DNA of 53,334 nt from Microcaldota archaeon (GCA_016212505.1 JACRGB010000043.1:1-53334); one strand, 5' to 3'. Positions 7,638-15,722 are shown, numbered from the stretch's first letter. Program-made: numbers and translations. The notes: generated from the sequence alone by a model not told the origin.

Positions 7638-9104
7638 ATGCTTGAACTCATAATATTGTCCCTTATACTTGCGGGTGTTCTCTCATTCCTATTTTCAAAG
7701 AACCCGCGGTTTTGCGAGTTCCTTGCAATTGCAGGTGTTTCTGCTGCAGCGGGCCTTTCACTATTTTCCCTTTGGGGTTTTCTTCAGTCACCAACTGCCG
7801 TTACGGACTTTTATGGCCTCCTCTATATGGATTCTGTCTCCGTACTTTTCACTTCACTCACCGTGGTAGTCGCCTTTTTCGTTTTCATCTATTCTATCGG
7901 CTACATCCGCCATGAAGTGGAAGAAAATGTTGTGAATGAGAACCAGATTGGAGGCTACTATGGGTTGCTTTGTTTTTTCTTAGCTGCAATGCTTACCGCT
8001 ACCCTTGCATCAAATATTATAGTAATGTGGGCAGCTATTGAAGCCACTACCCTGGCATCGGTTTTCCTAATCAGTTTTTACAATACCACCAATTCGATTG
8101 AAGCTGCATGGAAGTTTTTCATAATCAACTCAGTGGGTATCCTTCTTGCCCTTGTCGGACTAATGTTCCTTCTTTATGCGGTTCTTCCTCCAGGTTCAGA
8201 ATCAGGAGCGGATTGGAGCAGCCTCCTACTTTTGCACGGAGGGGCGAACCTCTTCTTCCTGAAAATTGCATTTGCATTCATACTTGTTGGTTTTGGTACA
8301 AAAGTTGGCCTGGTCCCGCTTCATGTCTGGCTTCCGGATGCCCACAGCCAGGCACCTACCCCGGTCAGCGCGCTTCTTTCAGGAGTTCTTCTCAATATTG
8401 CTTTCTACGGGATCCTGAGGGCATATTCTATGCTGAGCCCATATCCAGATCTTGTTTCATTTGCATCCAGCTTGCTTATTGTTTTCGGGCTTCTTTCACT
8501 TGCCATTGGTGCCCTTCGTTTGTATTTCCAGAACAACCTCAAGCGGATGCTTGCATATTCCAGCGTTGAAAATATGGGCATTGTGGTGCTAGCGCTTGGG
8601 ATTGGAGGTCCTATCGGAATTTTTGCCGCGCTCTTCCACATGGTATCCCATTCACTGGCAAAACCCCTTGCCTTTCTTGCAAGCGGCATGATTGCTTTGG
8701 CATTTAAGACCAAGGAAATCAAGTCCATAACCGGAGCTGCCCAGGTGGTTCCTGTGGTTGCAATATTGTTTGTTTTCATCGCAGTAGGGATTTCCGGCAG
8801 CCCACCATTTGGCACATTCTTTTCCGAAATGGGCATTCTTGCAGCAACACTTTCTTCAGGGCAGTTTATCGTAGCAATTCTTTTCATACTATTTACTACG
8901 GTTACTTTTGCCAGTTTGCTTTACCGTACTTGCGGCATGAGCTTTGGCGAGAACTACGAAGATGTCCCGGTTTTTAAGCCCGACCTTAGTATGATGGCAC
9001 CTTTTGTAGTTCTTTTGGTACTTACAATTTATTTCGGCCTGATGCCCCCTGGCGAATTCACCAGACTTCTTGGGATGGTTGTTCAGGCAATAAGAGGTGG
9101 ATGA
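7638..9104 (+). CDS. HyfF/NuoM-N-like ion-translocating membrane subunit
   Basis: 488 residues, about 14 predicted membrane helices, second antiporter-like subunit of the complex. The TM5 glutamate (AAIEATTLASVF, about residue 135) and TM7 lysine (FGTKVGLVPLHVWLPDAHSQAP, about residue 222) are kept, as is LKRMLAYSSVENMG. The start at 7638 follows GGTG by five bases; an in-frame ATG at 7620 has no such site. It overlaps the next gene by a few bases, so translation is probably coupled. By family it forms a second ion channel beside the HyfB-like subunit. Confidence 0.9.
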   Translation: MLELIILSLILAGVLSFLFSKNPRFCEFLAIAGVSAAAGLSLFSLWGFLQSPTAVTDFYGLLYMDSVSVLFTSLTVVVAFFVFIYSIGYIRHEVEENVVNENQIGGYYGLLCFFLAAMLTATLASNIIVMWAAIEATTLASVFLISFYNTTNSIEAAWKFFIINSVGILLALVGLMFLLYAVLPPGSESGADWSSLLLLHGGANLFFLKIAFAFILVGFGTKVGLVPLHVWLPDAHSQAPTPVSALLSGVLLNIAFYGILRAYSMLSPYPDLVSFASSLLIVFGLLSLAIGALRLYFQNNLKRMLAYSSVENMGIVVLALGIGGPIGIFAALFHMVSHSLAKPLAFLASGMIALAFKTKEIKSITGAAQVVPVVAILFVFIAVGISGSPPFGTFFSEMGILAATLSSGQFIVAILFILFTTVTFASLLYRTCGMSFGENYEDVPVFKPDLSMMAPFVVLLVLTIYFGLMPPGEFTRLLGMVVQAIRGG

Positions 9105-9106
9105 AA

Positions 9107-10717
9107 ATGGCTGATGAAATTAAAAAATTCGCGTTAACACTTCAAAAATACCTTAAAGCCGGCGCTTTAGAACGTGTGGAAGAGCGGGGTAGCTGCATCT
9201 GGATGAAGGTCCGCCAGGGCGAACTAATCAATGCGTGCGAAGGGAGCCTGGAAAATGGCGCCATCTTTGATTCTGCTTTCATCTCTTCCTCTGCTGAAGG
9301 CAAGAATGCCAGCCGCTCTGCAAGTGCCAGCAGATCTGCAAATCCATTTGTTGCTTATTATCTCTTCCGCGTCCCGAGCCTCGGAATGATGCTCGTAATT
9401 ATGGCGCAGGGCAAAGAATTTAGTGCACTTTCAGCAAATTTAAATGCAGCAATATGGGATGAGCGGAAAATACAGGACCTTACCGGCCTCTTGCTCCAGG
9501 GTATTCCTGACTCAAGGCCGCTTATCTTTCATCCAGAAAGTGGGATGCCCGATAAGCATCCTGTAGGGGGCAAGCCGTTTATTAAACCAAAAAGTTCCGA
9601 TTACATAATAAAAGGTACTGGTATGGAAGGGGAATTTGAACTAGGTGTTGGTCCTGTGCACGCTGGCATAATTGAGCCAGGCCATTTTAGGGTCCATATC
9701 TTTGGTGAGCAGATTAACAAGCTCGAATTACGGATGTTCTACCTTCATCGCGGGGTTGAAAAAGCTGCGGAAGGCAAATCTTTGCAGGAAGCTCTGCCTA
9801 TGATCGAATCTATTTCAGGTGATGAAGCTGTTGCTAATGCGGTTGCCTATTGCCATGCAGTCGAGCACGCACTTGGCTTTAAAGCTCCCGAGCGGTCCGA
9901 ATTCATCCGTGCCATACTCATGGAACTTGAACGCATCTACAGCCACCTTTCTGATTTGGGTGGTATGCCGACCGATGTTGGTTTTTCTGTTGCTGCTTCA
10001 AGGTTTGCAGTCCTCCGGGAGGATATGATGAGGCTCAATCGTCAGGTTTCTGGAAGCCGCTTCCTCCATGGCATGTGCGTGGTGGGCGGGGTCAATAATG
10101 ACCTTGACAAAAACAAGCTTTTGCTAATTAACCATTCGCTTGAGAATTTCACAAAAGAGCTTGAGCGTGTGGAACAACTGACCCTCAAATCATCTACCTA
10201 TCTTGACCGTGTCTTTTCTACTGGCATAGTTACTTCCAGCGTTGCCAAGGAACTTGCTCTTGTTGGTCCTGTTGCCAGGGCCGCTGGCATAAGCTGCGAC
10301 CTGCGTAAGACACTTCCTTATTCAGCATACCCCAAAGTACCATTTACCGAGTCTATTGAAAAAAATGGTGATGTGCTTGCAAGGTTCCTGGTAAAGCTTG
10401 CAGAAGTCAAAGAATCCGCAAAGCTAATAAAATGGCTCATCTCCCACCTGCCTAGTGGCGCACTTCAGGCTGATTTGAAAGTACCAACTGATGAAGAGTC
10501 CGGGCGCATCGGTGTTGGATGGTCCGAGGCTCCGCGTGGAGCATGTTCGTTCCTTGTTGAACTAACTGAAGATGGAAAAATAAGGCGCCTTGCCTGCAGG
10601 ACCGCATCATTTAGGAACTGGCGCGGCATCGAGAACTTAACGCGGGGCAATATCGTGCCTGATTTCCCACTCATAAACAAAAGCTTTAATATGTCCTATG
10701 CAGGGACAGATCTGTGA
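9107..10717 (+). CDS. HyfG-like (NuoC-NuoD) large subunit lacking NiFe ligands (Ehr type)
   Basis: About 536 residues. An N-terminal NuoC-like part (to about 150) is joined to a NuoD/hydrogenase-large-subunit part: GVGPVHAG and GHFRVHIFGE (about 183-201), YLHRGVEKAAEGK, RIYSHLSDLGGMPTDVG, SGSRFLHGMCVVGGV. Where hydrogenases have CGICxxxH it reads SGDEAVANAVAY, and at the C-terminus, where they have DPCxxC, it reads VPDFPLINKSFNMSYAG. Neither CxxC pair exists, so no NiFe centre can be bound. This is the hallmark of energy-converting-hydrogenase-related (Ehr) complexes, whose substrate is not known. I use the ATG at 9107, seven bases after GGTG; the ATG at 9101 overlaps the upstream stop. Confidence 0.88.
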   Translation: MADEIKKFALTLQKYLKAGALERVEERGSCIWMKVRQGELINACEGSLENGAIFDSAFISSSAEGKNASRSASASRSANPFVAYYLFRVPSLGMMLVIMAQGKEFSALSANLNAAIWDERKIQDLTGLLLQGIPDSRPLIFHPESGMPDKHPVGGKPFIKPKSSDYIIKGTGMEGEFELGVGPVHAGIIEPGHFRVHIFGEQINKLELRMFYLHRGVEKAAEGKSLQEALPMIESISGDEAVANAVAYCHAVEHALGFKAPERSEFIRAILMELERIYSHLSDLGGMPTDVGFSVAASRFAVLREDMMRLNRQVSGSRFLHGMCVVGGVNNDLDKNKLLLINHSLENFTKELERVEQLTLKSSTYLDRVFSTGIVTSSVAKELALVGPVARAAGISCDLRKTLPYSAYPKVPFTESIEKNGDVLARFLVKLAEVKESAKLIKWLISHLPSGALQADLKVPTDEESGRIGVGWSEAPRGACSFLVELTEDGKIRRLACRTASFRNWRGIENLTRGNIVPDFPLINKSFNMSYAGTDL

Positions 10718-10726
10718 GGTATTGCT

Positions 10727-11269
10727 ATGTTGCTTGAAACTTTAAAACGCGCATTTGATTATTATCCTGATCGGGTGTCTGAGAAATCTCCAGACCCATC
10801 AGTACGTGAAGTTGCGCTTCTGCTCAAGCAGAGGCCACTATCGTTGTTTTCCCGTTCGATACATGTGCGTATGGTGGATGCTGGCTCGCCAAATGATGTT
10901 GAACTGGAGCAGCAGCTTATGATGTCGCCGCGCGTGGATGCCGAGCGGTTTGGCGTGCATTTTGTAGCTTCACCAAGACATGCAGATGTGCTTATTGTTA
11001 CTGGTCCAGTTACACAGAATATGCGCATTGCACTGATAAAAACTTATGAGGCAATGGCCGAGCCACGTGCTGTTGTTGCGGCCGGAGATGGTGCTTGCAC
11101 GGGATGGCCTTTTAAGGGCAGTTATGCTTTGGCCGGAGACGGGAGCGTTGAGAGCATCATTCCTGTCGATGTAAAAATCCCAGGAAACCCTCCAAATCCA
11201 TACGAACTTCTTGCGGGCATACTCAAGGCAGGTATGCTTATTGATAAGAAAAGGAAACAGCGCAAATAA
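10727..11269 (+). CDS. HyfI/NuoB-like small subunit lacking all four N2-cluster cysteines
   Basis: 180 residues. The framework is unmistakable: ERFGVHFVASPRHADVLIVTGPVTQNM (residues 73-99), then PVDVKIPGNPPNPYELLAGIL. In HyfI/NuoB relatives the [4Fe-4S] N2 ligands lie in GSCNGCELE, GDC and PGCPP. Here the same places read GSPNDVELE (Pro55, Val58), GDGACTG (Gly122) and PGNPP (Asn154). All four ligands are gone; the only nearby cysteine (Cys124) is two positions off. With the large subunit also lacking NiFe ligands, no electron path remains in this pair. No HyfH or HyfA ferredoxin-like gene follows. The start at 10727 follows GAGGT by six bases. Confidence 0.87.
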   Translation: MLLETLKRAFDYYPDRVSEKSPDPSVREVALLLKQRPLSLFSRSIHVRMVDAGSPNDVELEQQLMMSPRVDAERFGVHFVASPRHADVLIVTGPVTQNMRIALIKTYEAMAEPRAVVAAGDGACTGWPFKGSYALAGDGSVESIIPVDVKIPGNPPNPYELLAGILKAGMLIDKKRKQRK

Positions 11270-11301
11270 AAATTGGCTTGAATATTAGATGTCTGATTAA
11301 T

Positions 11302-12561
11302 ATGGCTCCTCCCTCCCAATCGCGCGGACTAAGGCGCCAGCCCTATTTGCCTCCTGAAGCTGAAACCTTTTCTTACCAAAGGGATAAGCCCCAACTTGCG
11401 CTAGTTTCTGGCGATGGTTCTGGTTCTAATGATTTGCGGGCTAAGCATCGCATCATTGGTTTGACTCCGCAGGAATCGGTAGAGCTGATGCTCCAGGGAA
11501 ATTATGATCATGCAGCGCGTCTTTCCGAACTTTCCCTTCATGGGGTTCCTTTGCAAGTTAGGAGAAATATACTAGCTGATCCAGAGAGCCGCCTTGTTGA
11601 TTATGTTGTGGTTGCCTGCTCTGACGCACGAATTCCGAGACTGGATTCTGAAAAAGATAATCTTGTAGGAATCCATATCCGCACTGCGGGAAATTATCTT
11701 TCAGTAACTTCACGGGAAGAATTCATCAAGATCAAGCAAGCAGTTTCAAATCTTCGTCCGAATGGTGTGCTGATTTTTCTGGGCCATCATGATTGTGGCG
11801 CGGTTAAGGAACTGGTTAAGTGGCTCAGGGCCGACGAATCGGGCGGTAAACTGGCAAAACCGCCAACCGGCAGCTTGGCAATGGATCATCTTATGAAAGA
11901 AATGTCCGGTTTAAGCCCATCCAATAATGAATTAAACCAGCGCAAGCGCGCAGTAAAGCGTTTGGGCCTGGGTGGGGATCAGGTTGTTGCTGCGCTAAAC
12001 TATGACTGGGAAAAAGGAGGTTTTGAAATAATTAAGGCCAAATCTTCAGAACGGCTAACCTTGATTGTTGACCATTGGAACGAACTTGCCACTATTGCCA
12101 AAGGAGAACTTGAAAAACAAAAATTAACCCTCTCCGCTTTACTTGCAAAACAGCGCCCGCATGCCATTGTGGTCGGGACTCCTGATTTGCCTTATAGCCT
12201 AGGGACAATTATGCAGTCTGAGCAGAATGAAATTTTTTCGGTAACTGCGACCTCACGCGGCCTGGATAAGACTGACCTTGCATCGATAATTTATTCTTTG
12301 AGCCACGGGGTTAGCCATATTGCCCTTACTACGCCTGGATTACGGCGCGATGAGAAAACTATACAAAAATTATTCAAAAAATGGAAGGCCGAGCTGCGCC
12401 AGTCGCTCAAGGAAATTCCGGAGCTTCTTGATAAATTCGACAGCGGTGCAATTTCGCTCAGCTTATTTAGGTATGATCTGGATAGTGGAAAACTCATGCC
12501 TATGAAATCTGCTCCCTCTTCTGCAACTGCCTCTGACCCAATACAATTAGGTTCGGCCTAA
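11302..12561 (+). CDS. Beta-carbonic anhydrase with a degenerate second carbonic-anhydrase-like domain
   Basis: 419 residues from the ATG at 11302; a TTG eight codons earlier is less likely. The first domain has a complete beta-carbonic-anhydrase site: CSDAR (Cys106, Asp108, Arg110), IRTAGN (126-131), and GHHDCGAV (His162, Cys165). These bind zinc and hydrate CO2 in the family. Around residues 287-345 the same layout returns without ligands: VVGTPDLP for the CSDAR strand and ALTTPGLRRDE for the GHxxCG strand, a pseudo-domain likely for dimer-like packing. The gene starts 32 bases after the HyfI-like stop with no visible promoter between, so it is the last gene of the membrane-complex operon. 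Bases 12564-12571 (T run) may end the transcript. Confidence 0.75.
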   Translation: MAPPSQSRGLRRQPYLPPEAETFSYQRDKPQLALVSGDGSGSNDLRAKHRIIGLTPQESVELMLQGNYDHAARLSELSLHGVPLQVRRNILADPESRLVDYVVVACSDARIPRLDSEKDNLVGIHIRTAGNYLSVTSREEFIKIKQAVSNLRPNGVLIFLGHHDCGAVKELVKWLRADESGGKLAKPPTGSLAMDHLMKEMSGLSPSNNELNQRKRAVKRLGLGGDQVVAALNYDWEKGGFEIIKAKSSERLTLIVDHWNELATIAKGELEKQKLTLSALLAKQRPHAIVVGTPDLPYSLGTIMQSEQNEIFSVTATSRGLDKTDLASIIYSLSHGVSHIALTTPGLRRDEKTIQKLFKKWKAELRQSLKEIPELLDKFDSGAISLSLFRYDLDSGKLMPMKSAPSSATASDPIQLGSA

Positions 12562-12690
12562 AACATTTTTTTGGAATCTGATGACTATTGACTTCTATTG
12601 ACTTTTCACTGAGTTTGGCGTTAAGCTTATAAGCATTTGCTGGTAATTAAATCCAAATTGTGTTTGCTTAGTCTCAACTGTATTAGGTAG

Positions 12691-12766
12691 GCTTTATAAA
12701 CACATTTCTACATATATTATAAACATCTTAAATATAATTAAATGGTTCTAAATCATTGGTGAAAAT
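12691..12766 (+). promoter_or_regulatory. Promoter and leader of the second carbonic-anhydrase-like gene
   Basis: GGCTTTATAAAC (about 12689-12700) is a good archaeal TATA box; a second AT-rich candidate (ATATTATAAAC) lies at about 12714-12724. GGTGAAAATATG places a GGTG ribosome site five bases before the start at 12767. The 205-base gap upstream also holds two TTGACTT words (12588 and 12599 region) but no gene. Confidence 0.5.
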
Positions 12767-14110
12767 ATGGGAAGATTAGCGTATGCTGAACAAGCTGCTG
12801 CTGCTCGCCCACTCATCCGGGCCCAAAAACCGCTTACTATCCCACAATCTATCGGTACTCTGGTGGAAGGTTTTAGGACCGGATTCCAGGCACGTGATCA
12901 TCGCTCTTCTTTAAGCGGTATGAGCTTTTTCCGGATTGCCGGCCAGGCAACCAACCTATCTGATGAAAATTCCCGAAGTGAAATTTTAAGAGTTTTAAAT
13001 CTTATAAAACCCGGAGGGGCATTTATTGTCCTTGGCCATGGCGGCCTTATTCCCTGTGGGGCTGTTGCTGCCAAGAAAAAATCAATGTCTTTTGCTAGAA
13101 GAGGCAAAGAATTCTCTGCTCCAGACTCCGTACGTTTGCTTGTCGATCATGTTTCGCCTAAAGTTCGGGGATTGGCATCTCCTTTTGCCGAATTAGAAAA
13201 TTCCCAGGCACAGGCATTTGCAATATTGCGCGATCCGGAACTAGCTAAAATTATAAAAAAGAAAAACCTTACTGTGGTTGCAGCTGTTTGCTCATTGAGT
13301 AAACAGAATGGGGTCGGCAATGGGGTGACTCTGGTCTCTCCCGACCTTCCAGCGCCTATTCATTCAGCCAAAGTTTACTTTTTGCCAATAAACCGTGGCA
13401 GGGAATGGAAGGTGAATCTTGCAACTTTAAAAGCAGCTGTTCGTGATTGTGAAGCTGGTCGGACAGATACTGATAATGTCCGAGAAAAAAGTCGAGTTGA
13501 ACGCGAACTATTTATAAGGCATCAAAAACTATTTGCTTTGAGAGAACAGCTTGTTAACGGGCTTCATAAAATCGTTCATGATAAGATTGACCTAAGCAAG
13601 CAGTATGCCCATGCGTTATTTGTCTTTGACCAGCTATTGATGCGCAGCGTTTTGGATCCGTTGGAGCAGTATCTGGATGTTGGCGGAATATCCTGCATGG
13701 ATGCCCGTTTGGCTCCAAATACCCCTGATGGTCCAAAACAACTCTTTAGGATCCCTCCCAATCACTCTGCTTCTGTTAATGTTGAAATGAATGGTGAAGT
13801 CAAATTTTCCTATGATGATATTGGTTCTATGGAATATGCATATGGCCATATTGCAGGTGTTAATAGCCTAAGTCCAAATGATCCAGGCAATGGGCACACC
13901 ATCATTTTAGATACTTCGGCAACATTTGCCCATGCCCAAGTTATCAGGGAAGCCCTTATTGGGGAGCAGCTTGTTGCCCAGGCAACTGATGGCGGAAAAA
14001 CAATTACCCTTGTAAGTTTCACTGGAACTGAACTGCTCATTAGAAATCCCGGATTTAAAATAGACCTTAGAATTCCTTATCGTCCTGAATATGATCTTTT
14101 CCGCGTCTGA
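12767..14110 (+). CDS. Tandem carbonic-anhydrase-like protein with complementary half active sites
   Basis: 447 residues, two beta-carbonic-anhydrase-like halves. In the first, QARDHR (residues 41-46) replaces CxDxR: the Cys is Ala42 but Asp44 and Arg46 remain. FRIAGQATN (55-63) and VLGHGGLIPCGAV (His91, Cys97, five residues apart rather than two) follow. In the second half CMDAR (Cys310, Asp312, Arg314) is intact and FRIPPNHS (327-334) stands for the RNAGN segment, but the GHxxCG place reads ILDTSATFAHA (about 380-390). Thus one half has the His-Cys pair and the other the Cys-Asp-Arg motif. Whether they meet in one zinc site is inference. It follows the operon in the same direction from its own promoter and may form a complex with the upstream anhydrase. 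Confidence 0.6.
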   Translation: MGRLAYAEQAAAARPLIRAQKPLTIPQSIGTLVEGFRTGFQARDHRSSLSGMSFFRIAGQATNLSDENSRSEILRVLNLIKPGGAFIVLGHGGLIPCGAVAAKKKSMSFARRGKEFSAPDSVRLLVDHVSPKVRGLASPFAELENSQAQAFAILRDPELAKIIKKKNLTVVAAVCSLSKQNGVGNGVTLVSPDLPAPIHSAKVYFLPINRGREWKVNLATLKAAVRDCEAGRTDTDNVREKSRVERELFIRHQKLFALREQLVNGLHKIVHDKIDLSKQYAHALFVFDQLLMRSVLDPLEQYLDVGGISCMDARLAPNTPDGPKQLFRIPPNHSASVNVEMNGEVKFSYDDIGSMEYAYGHIAGVNSLSPNDPGNGHTIILDTSATFAHAQVIREALIGEQLVAQATDGGKTITLVSFTGTELLIRNPGFKIDLRIPYRPEYDLFRV

Positions 14111-14144
14111 TTCTGCTAATTCACTCTCTTCCTCAGGATATACT

Positions 14145-14345
14145 CGGCCAACTAAGTAATGCCGATTGTTGGCCGTGGCAAGAAACGCTACGCGTTTCTT
14201 GACTGTGTCTCAAAAACTCGCTGAGTTTTTGGACAGTCGTGAAACAATAGTTTCACAACATCTTGAAGCTTTGCTTCAAGGACAAGTATGTACGATCCAT
14301 CTTCAACTGCGGAGCAGTTGGAGAGACAGTGACTCAAGGTCACTG
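14145..14345. repeat. Array of seven consecutive short hairpins
   Basis: The 317-base gap 14111-14427 has no gene but is packed with inverted repeats: CGGCCAAC/GTTGGCCG (14145-14175), CAAGAAACGC/GCGTTTCTTG with loop TAC (14179-14201), GACTGT/ACAGTC (14201-14238) enclosing CAAAAACTC/GAGTTTTTG, GTGAAAC/GTTTCAC (14239-14256), CTTGAAGC/GCTTCAAG (14262-14280), CAACTGC/GCAGTTG (14304-14320) and CAGTGAC/GTCACTG (14327-14345). Loops are 3-5 bases except the first. No stem sequence is shared, so it is not a CRISPR or simple tandem repeat. It may be a structured RNA, a compound terminator or a palindrome hot-spot. Confidence 0.75.
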
Positions 14346-14396
14346 GAACTTTTTTTGTTGGATTGGTATACTTCAGTCCTGCAAGATCTCCAATAC

Positions 14397-14406
14397 TTTT
14401 ATAATA
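14397..14406 (+). promoter_or_regulatory. TATA box of the antiporter gene
   Basis: TTTTATAATA is centred about 26 nt before the ATG at 14428 and no GGTG site intervenes, so the antiporter transcript is probably leaderless and starts outside the hairpin array. Confidence 0.5.
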
Positions 14407-14427
14407 AGCCCCTTTCTAATTTCCCCA

Positions 14428-15705
14428 ATGAAAAAGCACACCCATTCATTAGCCCTCCTCGTACTGCTAGTTTTTGTTGTATTTGCTATGTTTATTGCTG
14501 GAAACAGCATTTTTGGTTCTGTAATTGGGGAAAAATACATATACTTTGAAATCGCGCTTCTTTTCTTACTGGGTATTTTGGGTGAATTTATTGCAAAACG
14601 AACCAATCAGCCATCCGTAGTATTGCTGATGCTCTTTGGCGTTATCTTGGGCCCTTCGTTTTTACTTTTTGCAAAAGGCTACTTCTCATTTTTACCCATC
14701 CAGCAGATACTGCGCTCTCATGAATTGTTGAGCGTTTTTTCCCAGTTCGGTGCAATAATACTCTTGTTCCGAATCGGGCTGGAAAGCAAAGTGCTCTCTA
14801 TTTTTAATAAGGAAAATTTTGTTATTGCAGTATCCGGGATGGTTGTCCCGTTTTTAGTCGGTTATGGGTATGCTTCTTTAAGCGGCGAAAGCTTTGTCTA
14901 TTCCCTGTTTCTTGGAGCTGCATTAAGCGCAACCGGAATCACTGTCATAGCAGCCTTACTCCGCGAACTGCACTTAGTTAAAAAAGAATTCGCGCAGATA
15001 ATTATCGGCGCTGCGGTTATTGATGATATTTTGGGTTTGCTGGTGCTTTCACTGCTGATAAACAACCCTGCCTCATTTTCACTTCCTGTGGCTCTGGTTA
15101 CCTTATTGATCTGCATCTTATTTATTTTAGGAAGCCTGATAGTAGGAAATTATATCGTTCATTTCCTTGATGAGGATGAGCAACTCTCAAAAAGAAGATT
15201 GGCGCTAGTGGTTGTGCTTGCTTTATTTCTTGGCTATGTGGCCGAATTTATTAACATCAACGCCATTTTTGGAGCCTTCATTGCAGGATTGATATTAAAC
15301 CATTCAAAACATTCAAAAACCATTGACGAAAAGACTGAAATATTGCAAATCCTATTCACCCCGATCTTCTTTATTGGCCTTGGAAGCTATGTAGATGTCA
15401 ATTCTGTAATTTTATTTTTTGGCTCAATAATCATAATCTCATTCCTTGCAATAATTTCAAAAATTGTTTCCTGTTATGCTGCGGGCATTGCCCTTAAGAT
15501 GGACCACCGCAAGGCACTTCTTGTTGGAGTCGGCATGGCCCCGAGAGGGGTATTTGCACTTTTAGTCGCATCAATAGGATTAACCAGTGGCATCCTAAGT
15601 GCTGCCCAGTACTCAATAATTTCTGCGATGGCCATTATCAGCACGGTGATTGTTATGCCCGTCCTTGGGAATTTGTTGACCAAAACTATCAAGAGCAAAG
15701 TATAA
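14428..15705 (+). CDS. Kef/NapA-type cation:proton antiporter (CPA2 family)
   Basis: 425 residues from the ATG at 14428; the frame is open further upstream, but that part is hairpin array and its TATA box lies at 14397. Twelve or so membrane helices are evident. Family landmarks are IALLFLLGILGEFIAKRT, GVILGPSFL, FRIGLESKVL, GAALSATGITV and the double aspartate AAVIDDILGLLVLSLL, which carries the transported ion in CPA2 proteins. MAPRGVFALLVASIGL marks the C-terminal helices. No TrkA-N regulatory domain is attached. Expected role: Na+ or K+ exchange for protons at the plasma membrane. Lying beside an ion-translocating complex, it could share the same ion circuit, but this is inference. Confidence 0.85.
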   Translation: MKKHTHSLALLVLLVFVVFAMFIAGNSIFGSVIGEKYIYFEIALLFLLGILGEFIAKRTNQPSVVLLMLFGVILGPSFLLFAKGYFSFLPIQQILRSHELLSVFSQFGAIILLFRIGLESKVLSIFNKENFVIAVSGMVVPFLVGYGYASLSGESFVYSLFLGAALSATGITVIAALLRELHLVKKEFAQIIIGAAVIDDILGLLVLSLLINNPASFSLPVALVTLLICILFILGSLIVGNYIVHFLDEDEQLSKRRLALVVVLALFLGYVAEFININAIFGAFIAGLILNHSKHSKTIDEKTEILQILFTPIFFIGLGSYVDVNSVILFFGSIIIISFLAIISKIVSCYAAGIALKMDHRKALLVGVGMAPRGVFALLVASIGLTSGILSAAQYSIISAMAIISTVIVMPVLGNLLTKTIKSKV

Positions 15706-15722
15706 GCCCCCTGTTACTACTC

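Noticed and set aside
9107-11269. NiFe hydrogenase-4 (active) for the HyfG/HyfI pair
   Set aside because: Neither CxxC motif of the large subunit nor any of the four N2 cysteines of the small subunit is present, so a functional hydrogenase call is not tenable.
14145-14345. CRISPR array
   Set aside because: Stems share no sequence, there are no constant repeats and spacers, and no cas genes are in the window.
14263-14427. A 55-residue N-terminal extension of the antiporter through the hairpin array
   Set aside because: The translation is cysteine/serine-rich and unlike the family, it comes from palindromic DNA, and a TATA box at 14397 with an ATG at 14428 explains the start.
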